64,000 nucleotides of DNA from Pseudohoeflea suaedae (GCF_004354915.1 NZ_SMSI01000001.1:2038497-2102496), one strand, 5' to 3'; shown: positions 9,039 through 16,977, numbered from the stretch's first letter. A program made the numbers and translations. Notes: generated from the sequence alone by a model not told the origin.

Positions 9039-9358
9039 ACCCGATACCCCGATGTTGTGGCAACCCCGAACCGGCGGGAGGCGCCGGCGTGCCGCTGACT
9101 TTCAAGCGAGGGCGGACAGCCATGCGCGCCTGCCCGTCGTCGCTGCATGCGGTTCGAAGGGCGGCAGGCGGCGACGCCCGATCCTCGGTTGCGGCTTTTA
9201 ACTTGAGTAAAATAGTCTGGTATTGTCGTTTTCTCCGGTTTTGTACGATTCCCCGGTAACTTACGCGCAAGCGCCGAGCCCTGGTCGTCCTAGGCTTGAC
9301 CTCTTTTCCGAAACCTGAGAGTGACGGTCAACTTTAATCTGAACGTTGAGTATTCGCG
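9039..9358. other. Divergent promoter region, receptor and siderophore importer
   Basis: 320 bases between divergent iron genes with no convincing gene. The stretch 9195-9350 is AT-richer than its surroundings and contains one exact and one near match to TGA-N9-TCA. The near match TGAGTAAAATAGTCT is at 9204-9218, on the receptor side. Confidence 0.5.
9316..9330. promoter_or_regulatory. Candidate IRO box upstream of siderophore-binding protein gene
   Basis: Reads TGAGAGTGACGGTCA, an exact TGA-N9-TCA match, 28 bases before the start codon of the periplasmic siderophore-binding protein gene. That placement would suit repression by an iron-sensing Rrf2 protein such as RirA. The evidence is only the motif and the function of the neighbouring genes. 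Confidence 0.4.
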
Positions 9359-10384
9359 ATGCCGCGCTTGTCCCGCTTCCTCGCTCCGGTGTTGACCGGT
9401 CTTCTTCTCGCTCTGTCCGCCTCGCGCGGAGCGCAAGCGGAGGGAATGGACGCCTATCCGCTGACGATCACCCATGCTTTCGGGACCACCACGATCAATT
9501 CGAAGCCCGAGCGCGTCGCAACCGTAGCCTGGGCCAATCACGAAGTGCCGCTGGCCCTCGGCGTGGTACCCGTCGGCATGGCGCGCGCCAATTTCGGCGA
9601 TGACGACGGTGACGGCATCCTGCCGTGGAACAGGGAGAGGCTCGACGAACTGGGGGGTGCGACCCCCGTGCTCTTCGACGAGGGTGACGGCATCGATTTC
9701 GAAGCGGTCGCCGCCACGCGGCCGGACGTGATCCTGGCGGCCTATTCGGGGCTCAGCCGCTCCGACTACGAGACGCTCAGCCGGATCGCTCCCGTCGTCG
9801 CCTTTCCAGAAGCCCCCTGGTCGACCGACTGGCGCGCCACGATCCGGCTGGACAGCGTCGGAATGGGAATGGCGGCCGAGGGCGAGGCGCTGATCGCCCG
9901 GATCGAGGGGGAAATCGCTGCCGAGGTGGCGAAGCATCCGCAGCTCGCGGGCAAGTCGGCCATGTTCGTCACCCATCTCGACACCACGGATCTCAGCACC
10001 GTCAATTTCTACACCACCCATGATGCCCGGGTCCGGTTCTTTGGAGATCTGGGTCTGGTGGTGCCCAAAAGCGTCGCGGAAGCCTCGGATGAAGGCCGTT
10101 TCGCCGGTTCGACGAGTGCCGAACGCATCGACGCCTTCGACGATGTCGACATTCTCGTAACCTACGGCGGCGCCGAACTGATGGCGGCGATGAAGGCCAA
10201 TCCGCTTTTCGCGCACATGCCGGCTGTCAGCAACGATGCGGTCGTCCTTCTCGGCAACAACGCGCTCGGCACCGCAGCCAATCCCACGCCGCTGTCGATT
10301 TCCTGGGTGCTCGGGGACTATGTGGCCGAACTCGCCGGGGCGGCCGGAAAGGACGCCGGACGGTCGAACGGACAATCCGAATGA
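9359..10384 (+). CDS. Periplasmic iron-siderophore-binding protein (FecB/FhuD-like)
   Basis: 341 aa with an N-terminal signal peptide (cleavage near AQA-EGM, residue 26-27). It has the type III periplasmic binding fold of FecB/FhuD/BtuF proteins: ITHAFGTTTINSKPERVATV at the start of the first lobe, RPDVILAAYSGLSR in the middle and VVLLGNNALGT near the end. It should deliver ferric siderophore from the outer-membrane receptor to the permease pair. The stop overlaps the first permease start by ATGA, beginning a tightly overlapping five-gene operon. The ribosome site is weak (TTGAG), the start being chosen because it gives a proper signal peptide. Confidence 0.9.
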   Translation: MPRLSRFLAPVLTGLLLALSASRGAQAEGMDAYPLTITHAFGTTTINSKPERVATVAWANHEVPLALGVVPVGMARANFGDDDGDGILPWNRERLDELGGATPVLFDEGDGIDFEAVAATRPDVILAAYSGLSRSDYETLSRIAPVVAFPEAPWSTDWRATIRLDSVGMGMAAEGEALIARIEGEIAAEVAKHPQLAGKSAMFVTHLDTTDLSTVNFYTTHDARVRFFGDLGLVVPKSVAEASDEGRFAGSTSAERIDAFDDVDILVTYGGAELMAAMKANPLFAHMPAVSNDAVVLLGNNALGTAANPTPLSISWVLGDYVAELAGAAGKDAGRSNGQSE

Positions 10385-11424
10385 ACGTCTCTGCACCGTC
10401 GTCAAATGTGCCGCTCCCGCGGCAGGGGCGGAGCAATCGTGGCCGCGCGCTCTGGCTCTCGTCGCTGGTCGCGCTTGCGGGCGTCCTTATGCTCCTGTCC
10501 CTGGCGATCGGCACCCGATCCGTTCCCTTTGCCGAAATCTTGTCTGCCCTTGGCGGCCGTGTCGACACGATCGGCGAGGCGGCGGTGGCGACCCGCATTC
10601 CGCGCACCGTGCTGGCCGCGCTTGCGGGCGCTGCCCTCGGTCTTTCCGGGGCGATCATGCAGGGCATCACGCGCAATCCGCTCGCCGATCCGGGCATTCT
10701 CGGCGTCAATATGGGCGCCGCGCTTGCCGTCGTCGTCGGCGTCGCCTGGTTCGGCATGGCGTCCTCCCACGCCTATATCTGGACTGCCGTCTGCGGGGCC
10801 GGGGTCACGGCGATCTTCGTCTATGCCGTCGGCTCACTCGGACGCGGCAGGGCTACCCCGCTCAAGCTCGCGCTGTCGGGGGCCGCGACCTCGGTCGCCT
10901 TCTCCTCGCTCGTCATCGCCATTGTCCTGCCGCGCAACGACATCGCAGGCGGCATACGCTCCTGGCAGATAGGCGGCGTCGGCGGCGCTACCTTCGACCG
11001 CATCGGCCATGTCCTGCCGTTCCTGCTTGCAGGCTTCGCCCTCAGCCTTCTGTCGGCGCGGAAGCTCAACTCCCTGGCGCTCGGCGACGAACTGGCTGCC
11101 GGTCTGGGCGAAAGGGTGATGCTGGCCCGGGCCACAGCCGCTCTCGGTGCCGTTCTGTTGTGCGGAGCGACCACGGCCGTCTGCGGGCCGATCGGATTCG
11201 TCGGGCTCGTCGTGCCGCATCTGTGCCGGCTGGTGGCCGGCGTCGACCATCGCTGGCTGCTGCCGTTCAGCGCGCTCGCCGGCGCCTCGCTTCTGTTGGC
11301 GAGCGATGTCGTTGGACGGATCGCAGCCCGACCGTCCGAACTCGATGTCGGCATCGTCACCGCGCTCGTCGGTGCGCCCTTCTTCATCTGGATCGTGCGG
11401 CGCCAGCGGGTGAGGGAACTGTGA
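10381..11424 (+). CDS. FecCD-family siderophore ABC permease 1
   Basis: 347 aa inner-membrane protein, about nine to ten hydrophobic segments, of the FecCD/BtuC family. Typical segments are ATRIPRTVLAALAGAALGLS, GAIMQGITRNPLADPGILGV, and GPIGFVGLVVPHLCRLVAG, the last lying in the loop that contacts the ATPase. It overlaps both neighbours (ATGA and TGATG), and forms a probable heterodimer with the second permease. Confidence 0.92.
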   Translation: MNVSAPSSNVPLPRQGRSNRGRALWLSSLVALAGVLMLLSLAIGTRSVPFAEILSALGGRVDTIGEAAVATRIPRTVLAALAGAALGLSGAIMQGITRNPLADPGILGVNMGAALAVVVGVAWFGMASSHAYIWTAVCGAGVTAIFVYAVGSLGRGRATPLKLALSGAATSVAFSSLVIAIVLPRNDIAGGIRSWQIGGVGGATFDRIGHVLPFLLAGFALSLLSARKLNSLALGDELAAGLGERVMLARATAALGAVLLCGATTAVCGPIGFVGLVVPHLCRLVAGVDHRWLLPFSALAGASLLLASDVVGRIAARPSELDVGIVTALVGAPFFIWIVRRQRVREL

Positions 11425-12473
11425 TGGACGGATCCCTGCCGGCGACCGCCACCAGTCAAATCATCGCAGGACATCGCGCAACCCGTATCCGCAGGCGGCA
11501 AGCGGTCGTCGCTGCCCTCCTGCTCGCCGTCGCGGCTCTCCTTGCCCTGTCGCTGATGCTCGGACAGTCGTTCACGCCACCGCTGGACGTCGTCCATGTG
11601 CTCCTGGGACATGACGTGCCGGGCGCGTCCTTCACGGTCGGCGATCTGAGGCTGCCGCGCGCGGTTCTCTCCATCCTTGCCGGACTGAGCTTCGGCATTG
11701 CCGGATCTGCCTTCCAGGTCATGCTGCGCAATCCGCTTGCCAGCCCCGACATCATCGGCATCAGTTCGGGCGCCAGTGCGGCAGCGGTCTTCGCCATCGT
11801 CGTCCTGTCGCTCGACGGTCCGCTCGTCTCCGTCTTCGCCGTGATCTCCGGACTGGCGATCGCGCTCCTCGTCTACGGGCTGTCCTTCCGCAACGGCGTT
11901 TCGGGCACCAGGCTCATCCTCGTCGGTATCGGCGTCTCCGCCATGCTCGAAAGCCTCATCGCCTACATCCTTGCGCGCGCGCCGGCCTGGACGCTGCAGG
12001 AGGCGATGCGCTGGCTCACCGGCAGCGTCAACGGCGCAAGTCTCGACCAGGCGATTCCGCTTCTCTTGGGTCTCGTCCTCTTCGGCGGCATTCTATTGTC
12101 GCGCGCAGGCAATCTCGAGGCGATGCGGCTCGGCGACGACATGGCCGCCGCGCTCGGCGTCCGCGTGGCCCGTGAAAGGGCGCTCCTCGTCGTCGCTGCC
12201 GTCGCGGTTATTTCCATCGCCACCGCCGTCACCGGCCCGATAGCCTTCGTCGCCTTTCTGGCAGGCCCCATCGCCGCGCGCATTCCGGGCATCAGCGGTT
12301 CGATCCTTCTGCCCGCCGCGCTGACCGGTGCGGTGCTGGTTCTTCTGGGCGACTATGTCGGCCAGTTCCTGCTTCCGGCCCGTTATCCGGTCGGCGTCGT
12401 CACCGGAGCGCTCGGCGCACCTTATCTCATCTACCTGATCATCCGCGCCAATCGCGGTGGAGCCATGTCATGA
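11424..12473 (+). CDS. FecCD-family siderophore ABC permease 2
   Basis: 349 aa. Second FecCD/BtuC permease: DLRLPRAVLSILAGLSFG, GSAFQVMLRNPLASPDIIGI, then GPIAFVAFLAGPIAARI near the C-terminus. The reading frame is open far upstream (to 10236) inside the first permease gene, but the ATG in the TGATG overlap gives the normal family length and a short cytoplasmic N-terminus. With permease 1 it should form the membrane channel for the ferric siderophore. Confidence 0.92.
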   Translation: MDGSLPATATSQIIAGHRATRIRRRQAVVAALLLAVAALLALSLMLGQSFTPPLDVVHVLLGHDVPGASFTVGDLRLPRAVLSILAGLSFGIAGSAFQVMLRNPLASPDIIGISSGASAAAVFAIVVLSLDGPLVSVFAVISGLAIALLVYGLSFRNGVSGTRLILVGIGVSAMLESLIAYILARAPAWTLQEAMRWLTGSVNGASLDQAIPLLLGLVLFGGILLSRAGNLEAMRLGDDMAAALGVRVARERALLVVAAVAVISIATAVTGPIAFVAFLAGPIAARIPGISGSILLPAALTGAVLVLLGDYVGQFLLPARYPVGVVTGALGAPYLIYLIIRANRGGAMS

Positions 12474-13330
12474 GCGGTCATGAACTGCGAGCGGAAGATC
12501 TCGGCGCCGGCTATGGCGAGCGGAGTGTCTTCGACCATCTGGATATTGCCTTTCCCTCCGGCCGGATCACCGCCATCGTCGGTGCCAATGCCTGCGGCAA
12601 GTCCACGCTTTTGCGCACGCTATCGCGCTTGTTGCCGGCCCGGCGGGGGCGGGTGCTGCTCGATGGCCGGTCGATCCATCACCTGCCTTCGCGCGAGCTT
12701 GCGCGGACGCTGGGCTTGCTGCCGCAATCGCCGGTGGCGCCCGAAGGCATCACGGTGGCCGATCTCGTCAGCCGGGGTCGTCATCCGCATCAGGGTCTGT
12801 TCTCGCGCTGGACGGGGACCGACGAGCGTGCCGTGGCCGATGCGCTCGATGCGACCGGTACGGCGGAACTCGCCGAACGGGCGGTCGACGAGTTGTCGGG
12901 CGGCCAGCGTCAGCGGGTCTGGATCGCCATGGCGCTCGCCCAGAAGACCGACGTGCTGCTGCTCGACGAGCCGATCACCTTTCTCGACATCAGCCATCAG
13001 GTCGAGGTTCTCGATCTGCTGACCGATCTCAACCGCAGCCGTGGCACGACCATCGTCATGGTGCTGCATGATCTCAACCTTGCCGCCCGTTATGCGGATT
13101 GCCTCGTCGCCATGGCGGGCGGCCATATCCGGTCCGTTGGAGCACCCGAAATCGTGCTGACGGAGGAGGGCGTCCGGCAGGTCTTCGGCCTCGACTGCCG
13201 CGTCCTGACCGATCCGACCTCCGGGCGGCCGATGATGTTGCCGCTCGGCCGCCACCATGCGCAGCGGGATGCCGGTGCGGAACCACGCCTCGCCCTTGCC
13301 GATGAAACCTTGCCCCGGGAGCAGCCATGA
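12470..13330 (+). CDS. Iron-siderophore ABC transporter ATP-binding protein (FecE/FhuC-like)
   Basis: 286 aa. Complete ABC ATPase: Walker A GANACGKST, Q-loop LLPQSP, signature LSGGQRQRVWIAMALAQ, Walker B VLLLDEPITFLD and H-loop VLHDLNLAARY, all typical of FecE/FepC/FhuC. The first half of Walker A reads GANA rather than the common GPNG, a mild variant that keeps GKST. It overlaps permease 2 and the following reductase gene by ATGA, so all five genes are likely translated together. Confidence 0.93.
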   Translation: MSGHELRAEDLGAGYGERSVFDHLDIAFPSGRITAIVGANACGKSTLLRTLSRLLPARRGRVLLDGRSIHHLPSRELARTLGLLPQSPVAPEGITVADLVSRGRHPHQGLFSRWTGTDERAVADALDATGTAELAERAVDELSGGQRQRVWIAMALAQKTDVLLLDEPITFLDISHQVEVLDLLTDLNRSRGTTIVMVLHDLNLAARYADCLVAMAGGHIRSVGAPEIVLTEEGVRQVFGLDCRVLTDPTSGRPMMLPLGRHHAQRDAGAEPRLALADETLPREQP

Positions 13331-14385
13331 CCATCGCCGGACCCCACAGCCTGTCGGGCACGGCGGTCACGCCGGACGCCGCGCGCATGCTCGATGTCAT
13401 AGAGGAGCATTTCGCCGAACATGCGGAGGTCCGTCGCCACGGCGCGCTGGTCCATCTGGAGAGCGAGGCGGGTGGCGCCGACATACGCGCCGAAACCGGC
13501 CGGCTGACGATCGCGCTCGACGGAACCTCCGGCGACGCGCTGGAACTGATGCGCACCATGCTTGCCGAACATCTCTTCTATTTCGCCGGCGCCGAACCGC
13601 TTGAACTCAGCTGGTCGGCGGCCCCGCGGCCGGGCGCGCTGGCCGGTTTCCATCAGGCTCGGGTGGTTGCGCGGCGGCAGGTCACTCCGCGCATGCTGCG
13701 CCTCACCTTTGCCTGTGGCGACGTCACGCCCCTTGTCGGCGGCGATATCCACGTTCGCCTCCTCGTGCCGCCCAAGGGCCGTGAGCCGGTCTGGCCGGGG
13801 CTTCGCGAGGATGGTCGCATCGCCTGGCCGGAAGGAGAAGACGAACTTCTGGTGCGCGCCTATACCATCCGCAGCGTCGATGCGGTGCGCAACGAGTTCG
13901 ACATCGACGTCTTCCAGCACGCCGGACACGGTGTCGCCACGCCGGGTGCCGATTTCGCCCGGGACGCCGGTCCCGGTGATCTCGTCGGTCTGATGGGGCC
14001 GGGGGCCGGAGGGATCCCGCAGGCTGCGTCCGTGCTCCTCGTCGGCGACGAGACCGCGCTGCCAGCCATCGCCCGCATTGTCGCCGAAGCGCCTGCCGAT
14101 ACCCGCGTCGAAGCCATCATCGAGGTGGAGGATGCAGCCGAGGAACAGCCGCTTCCCGGCGGCGCAACGCTCGGCGTGCGCTGGCTGCATCGCGCGACAT
14201 ATCCGCAAGAGAAGCCCGACACCCTCTTGCGCGCGGCACTCCAGGCCATCGACGCCGCTCCGGACGACACGTTCGTCTGGGTCGCCTGCGAAAAGGACGA
14301 CGTCCGCGTGATCCGCAAGCACCTCAAAAGCCGCGGCCATGACCGCAAGCGGATGTATGTGGCCTATTACTGGGAAAGGCAGTGA
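13327..14385 (+). CDS. Siderophore-interacting reductase with N-terminal DUF2218 domain
   Basis: 352 aa. The first about 95 residues match DUF2218-type proteins (HFAEHAEVRRHGALVHLESE, then ALELMRTMLAEHLFYF). Residues 105-352 are a siderophore-interacting protein (SIP/ViuB family) flavoreductase: the FAD-binding RAYTIR at 177-182, a SIP NAD(P)-binding core with VLLVGDETALPAI, and the C-terminal WVACEKDDVRVIRKHL and AYYW. It probably reduces ferric siderophore in the cytoplasm to release iron, the last step after import. It is the last gene of the overlapping operon. The role of the DUF2218 part is unknown to me. Confidence 0.9.
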   Translation: MTIAGPHSLSGTAVTPDAARMLDVIEEHFAEHAEVRRHGALVHLESEAGGADIRAETGRLTIALDGTSGDALELMRTMLAEHLFYFAGAEPLELSWSAAPRPGALAGFHQARVVARRQVTPRMLRLTFACGDVTPLVGGDIHVRLLVPPKGREPVWPGLREDGRIAWPEGEDELLVRAYTIRSVDAVRNEFDIDVFQHAGHGVATPGADFARDAGPGDLVGLMGPGAGGIPQAASVLLVGDETALPAIARIVAEAPADTRVEAIIEVEDAAEEQPLPGGATLGVRWLHRATYPQEKPDTLLRAALQAIDAAPDDTFVWVACEKDDVRVIRKHLKSRGHDRKRMYVAYYWERQ

Positions 14386-14446
14386 GCGGCTCGACGCCGC
14401 GGATCCCGGCGGTTCGAGCCATGACGGATTGAAATGACCGGAAGGG

Positions 14447-14488
14447 TGGTGAGCGCGCAGGGGTTCGAACCCTGGACCTACTGATTAA
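14447..14488. repeat. Direct repeat, left copy (tRNA-Lys 3' remnant, attL-like)
   Basis: 42 bases identical to 15836-15877, the 3' part of the tRNA-Lys gene (CCA, acceptor strand, T arm, variable loop and part of the anticodon arm). The match stops abruptly within the anticodon region, so this copy cannot make a tRNA. It is what remains of the original tRNA 3' end after a site-specific insertion. Confidence 0.9.
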
Positions 14489-14844
14489 CAGTTTGAGTAG
14501 CCGATAATTAAATAATTGATAAAATGAAGAAATACTGTGCAAAAATCATAATGTGTGCAGAAGTGTGGGTGATCGCGACGGTTTCATGTGTGTTGATGGC
14601 GTCCTTGGCAATAATTAACTGGAACGCGATCCCGCATACGGAGCAATAGAAGCCTTCTTTCGGATATATAAATTAGACAATATAAAATTAGAGTTTGAGC
14701 TTGAGTGCTTTACGTGGTCGAATTTGAAAAATCATAGAGCAAGCTCCTTGGTCAAACAGTTTTCCTGCCTTGTGAGAGTGGTCGATACAGGAAAATGCAT
14801 CATCCGAACTGGCATCTGACTTCGTGCTCTCGGAGGAGCCGTAA
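14489..14844. other. AT-rich island segment upstream of the 227-aa gene
   Basis: About 356 bases with no recognised gene apart from the short frame annotated at 14524. It is rich in A/T runs and has no inverted repeats long enough for an insertion-sequence end. The final 30 bases include the strong ribosome site of the next gene. Confidence 0.5.
14524..14649 (+). CDS. Possible 41-aa small membrane protein
   Basis: A 41-codon frame starting MKKYCAKII and continuing into a hydrophobic stretch (VWVIATVSCVLMASLAIINW) that could span the membrane, then a short polar tail. It lies inside the AT-rich island. No good ribosome site precedes the ATG, and chance frames of this size are common in such DNA, so this is only a candidate. 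Confidence 0.3.
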   Translation: MKKYCAKIIMCAEVWVIATVSCVLMASLAIINWNAIPHTEQ

Positions 14845-15528
14845 ATGCGCGTTTTGAAGGCTGTCCTTGCCGCCTTACTGCTCTTTGCGATGGTGTCTCT
14901 CATGCGGCCAGCCATAGCCCTATGGGACGGTTATCTTCACTCGGATGCCGGGTCGATTAATGCCGCTTTTGCGGAGCGGTATTATCTACGTGGGCGTCCA
15001 ATAGTAGAACGCTGGGAAGCTATGAATGTTTTCGAGCGCGGCTATTACTTCAGCGCCTTTCAGAGTTTTCCAGACCTGTCGAATTGCATGGCTTCATCTT
15101 CCGATGACGGAGCCATTGGTGCGTTTAATTGGAAGGCGCCAAAAACAAGCGCGCAGTTGGAAGTTTGCTTGTTCCATGTTTCGCAGAAGCTAAATTCTCC
15201 AGAAAGTATGGCGTCTTGGCTGGAGAACGAAGGTGTCAAAACCTACAAGTTTCCACATCAGTGGCAGAATGCGAATTTCAGTGGTCGTCACTATTTGATT
15301 GATGGGTACCTTCGGTACGATAGTTGTCTTGCATTAGTCGGTCGCTTTTCTGCGATTTCTGATTGGGCATTTTTTTGCGTCACACCAATATCGTGGGGTC
15401 TGCGGAATTTATCTCTAAGGGTTTCTGATTTCAACACGGAGATAAAATACGACTATATACAGAATGAATATCATAAAGATGTTTTAAGGATTCAGATTTC
15501 CGTAAGGTATGGGGGGGATGTGAAGTGA
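14845..15528 (+). CDS. Hypothetical exported or membrane-anchored protein
   Basis: 227 aa; I do not recognise the family. Residues 1-26 form a signal peptide or membrane anchor (MRVLKAVLAALLLFAMVSLM), so the rest is probably periplasmic. The mature part is rich in aromatics and has about five cysteines, including C at NCMAS, VCLFH, DSCLAL and FFCVT, which could form disulfides. A strong site GGAGGAG precedes the ATG at eight bases. It is the main gene of the tRNA-Lys island, with AT-rich codon use unlike its neighbours, so it was probably acquired by transfer. Confidence 0.7.
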   Translation: MRVLKAVLAALLLFAMVSLMRPAIALWDGYLHSDAGSINAAFAERYYLRGRPIVERWEAMNVFERGYYFSAFQSFPDLSNCMASSSDDGAIGAFNWKAPKTSAQLEVCLFHVSQKLNSPESMASWLENEGVKTYKFPHQWQNANFSGRHYLIDGYLRYDSCLALVGRFSAISDWAFFCVTPISWGLRNLSLRVSDFNTEIKYDYIQNEYHKDVLRIQISVRYGGDVK

Positions 15529-15575
15529 TATATTGAAGATAATGGTGTGTGTTTGCTTTTTTCAAGGAGGGTGAG

Positions 15576-15815
15576 ATGTCGAAAATTTACGTGGCAGCTA
15601 ATTATGTAACTACTAGTGGTTATTGGGATTTTTTGGTGCCAGATGCTCTTGAGGATTCTGGTCACTTGCAGATCGTTGAAGAAACCGATGGCGGTGCATT
15701 CAATGAATTGGAAGTTCAGGCGCCAGGCGCGGCGACTGGCTTCGGATCCATCCGAGGTGCGTGGGTATGTGTCATGTGTGAGAGTATTTTAGCCGCCAAT
15801 TTGGCAGCGATCTAG
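15576..15815 (+). CDS. Hypothetical 79-aa island protein
   Basis: 79 aa from the ATG preceded by AAGGAGGGTGAG, an almost ideal ribosome site; an upstream start would add nine residues encoded by that site. The sequence starts MSKIYVAANYVTTSGYWDFL, has no signal peptide, and ends in a hydrophobic ILAANLAAI with two cysteines (CVMCE) just before it. I do not recognise the family. It follows the 227-aa gene by 47 bases in the same orientation and may be its partner. Confidence 0.65.
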   Translation: MSKIYVAANYVTTSGYWDFLVPDALEDSGHLQIVEETDGGAFNELEVQAPGAATGFGSIRGAWVCVMCESILAANLAAI

Positions 15816-15835
15816 CTCTAAAGCGTTGATTCCTA

Positions 15836-15877
15836 TGGTGAGCGCGCAGGGGTTCGAACCCTGGACCTACTGATTAA
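15836..15877. repeat. Direct repeat, right copy (inside tRNA-Lys, attR-like)
   Basis: The 42 bases identical to 14447-14488. Here they are part of an intact tRNA-Lys gene, running from the encoded CCA to the anticodon loop. Confidence 0.9.
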
Positions 15878-15911
15878 AAGTCAGTTGCTCTACCAGCTGA
15901 GCTACGCGCTC
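15836..15911 (-). tRNA. tRNA-Lys (anticodon UUU)
   Basis: 76-nt cloverleaf: acceptor stem GAGCGCG / CGCGCTC, D arm GCTCAGCTGGTAGAGC, anticodon stem ACTGA / TCAGT with loop CTTTTAA (anticodon TTT), variable loop, T arm with GGTTCGAACC, discriminator A and encoded CCA. The stems all pair. It is the integration target of the adjacent small island, whose DNA supplies the 3' end of this copy. Confidence 0.97.
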
Positions 15912-16226
15912 CCGAAAGGCGCCGGGTGACCGGCTCGGGTGGCGCGGAACATAGGCAGGGTCTTTCGTGCGGTCAACCACAAAAACCGCGCTTTTTTCAT
16001 CCTTTCAACGGCTTGTATTCCCGGGCCGCATTTGCCGCCGTCTTTCGGTCTGAACGGTCGCCGGCGGCCATGCGGCATCGCGTCCGCTCCGGAATTTGTG
16101 ACTGGTCAGTCACCGGCAGGACCGGTAGAAGCCCCGAAACGAGTGGGAATACCACCGGGACGGGCGCGCGCATCATGCCGAAGGCCGGACCGGGCATGAG
16201 AGTTCAGGGTAAGAGGCCGGGTTTCC
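15912..16226. other. Divergent region between tRNA-Lys and ccdA
   Basis: 315 bases without a convincing gene. It should carry the promoters of tRNA-Lys (minus) and ccdA (plus). A compact inverted repeat GTGACT-GGTC-AGTCAC at 16098-16113 is shaped like an operator of a TetR-type or similar dimeric regulator, but nothing nearby identifies one. Confidence 0.4.
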
Positions 16227-16970
16227 GTGATTGCCGATATTTCGCTGCTGACCGCCATTTTCGCAGGTGCGCTGTCGTTTCTCTCGCCCTGCGTGCTGCC
16301 GCTGGTGCCGCCCTATCTGTGCTACATGGCCGGTGTTTCCTTCGACGACTTCAATCATGGCGACCGTCCGCGCGACAGGACGCTGCAGAAGCAGGTCTTC
16401 TTCGCCTCGCTTTTCTTCACGCTCGGATTTGCCACGGTATTCGTCGCTCTCGGCGCGGGCGCATCTTCGATTGGTTCGATGCTGCGCCAGAACATCGACC
16501 TGTTCTCCAAGATCGGCGGCGCGATCATCATCGTCATGGGCCTGCACTTCATGGGTGTGTTCCGCATTCCGCTGCTGGCGCGCGAGGCGCGTTTCAACGG
16601 CGGCGGCAAGCCGGCCACGCTGTCGGGAGCCTATGTCATGGGCCTGGCCTTCGCCTTTGGCTGGACACCCTGTATCGGCCCGGTTCTGGGCGCGATTCTC
16701 GGAGTGGCCGCCTCGCAGCAGACGGTCGGCGCCGGCGCCCTGCTGCTGGCCTTCTACTCATTCGGCCTGGCGCTGCCGTTCTGGCTGGCCGCACTCTTTT
16801 CCGGCGCCTTCATGCGGTTCCTGCAGCGCTTCCGCAGGCATCTCGGCACGGTCGAGAAGGTCACCGGCGGACTTCTGGTGCTGACCGGCATCCTGTTTCT
16901 CACCGGCGGGATGGCGACCATGTCCTACTGGCTGCTGGAAACCTTCCCGGCGCTCGGCCTGATCGGCTGA
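16227..16970 (+). CDS. ccdA: Cytochrome c biogenesis protein CcdA
   Basis: 247 aa, about six membrane helices. CcdA passes electrons from cytoplasmic thioredoxin across the inner membrane to periplasmic thiol proteins for cytochrome c maturation. The paired catalytic cysteines are visible in SFLSPCVLPLVPPYL (about residue 22) and GWTPCIGPVLGAIL (about 148). The start is a GTG with AAGAGG upstream; no ATG gives the conserved N-terminus. It stands alone here, ending seven bases from the convergent EamA gene. Confidence 0.93.
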   Translation: MIADISLLTAIFAGALSFLSPCVLPLVPPYLCYMAGVSFDDFNHGDRPRDRTLQKQVFFASLFFTLGFATVFVALGAGASSIGSMLRQNIDLFSKIGGAIIIVMGLHFMGVFRIPLLAREARFNGGGKPATLSGAYVMGLAFAFGWTPCIGPVLGAILGVAASQQTVGAGALLLAFYSFGLALPFWLAALFSGAFMRFLQRFRRHLGTVEKVTGGLLVLTGILFLTGGMATMSYWLLETFPALGLIG

Positions 16971-16977
16971 GGGCGTC

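Larger units (their letters stand above)
14447..15877. mobile_element. 1.39-kb tRNA-Lys-associated mini-island without integrase
   Basis: AT-rich segment bounded by the two 42-bp repeats, offset 1389 bases. Its codon use and base composition differ clearly from both flanks. This is the pattern left when an integrase-dependent element recombines into the 3' end of a tRNA gene and restores it with its own copy. The interior holds the genes at 14845 and 15576 and perhaps a 41-codon frame. I see no integrase, excisionase or transposase, so it is either a decayed remnant or a passenger mobilised in trans. Confidence 0.8.

Noticed and set aside
14447..14522. Second tRNA-Lys gene
   Set aside because: Only the 3' part is present; after the 42-bp match the D arm and 5' acceptor strand are missing, so it is an attachment-site remnant.
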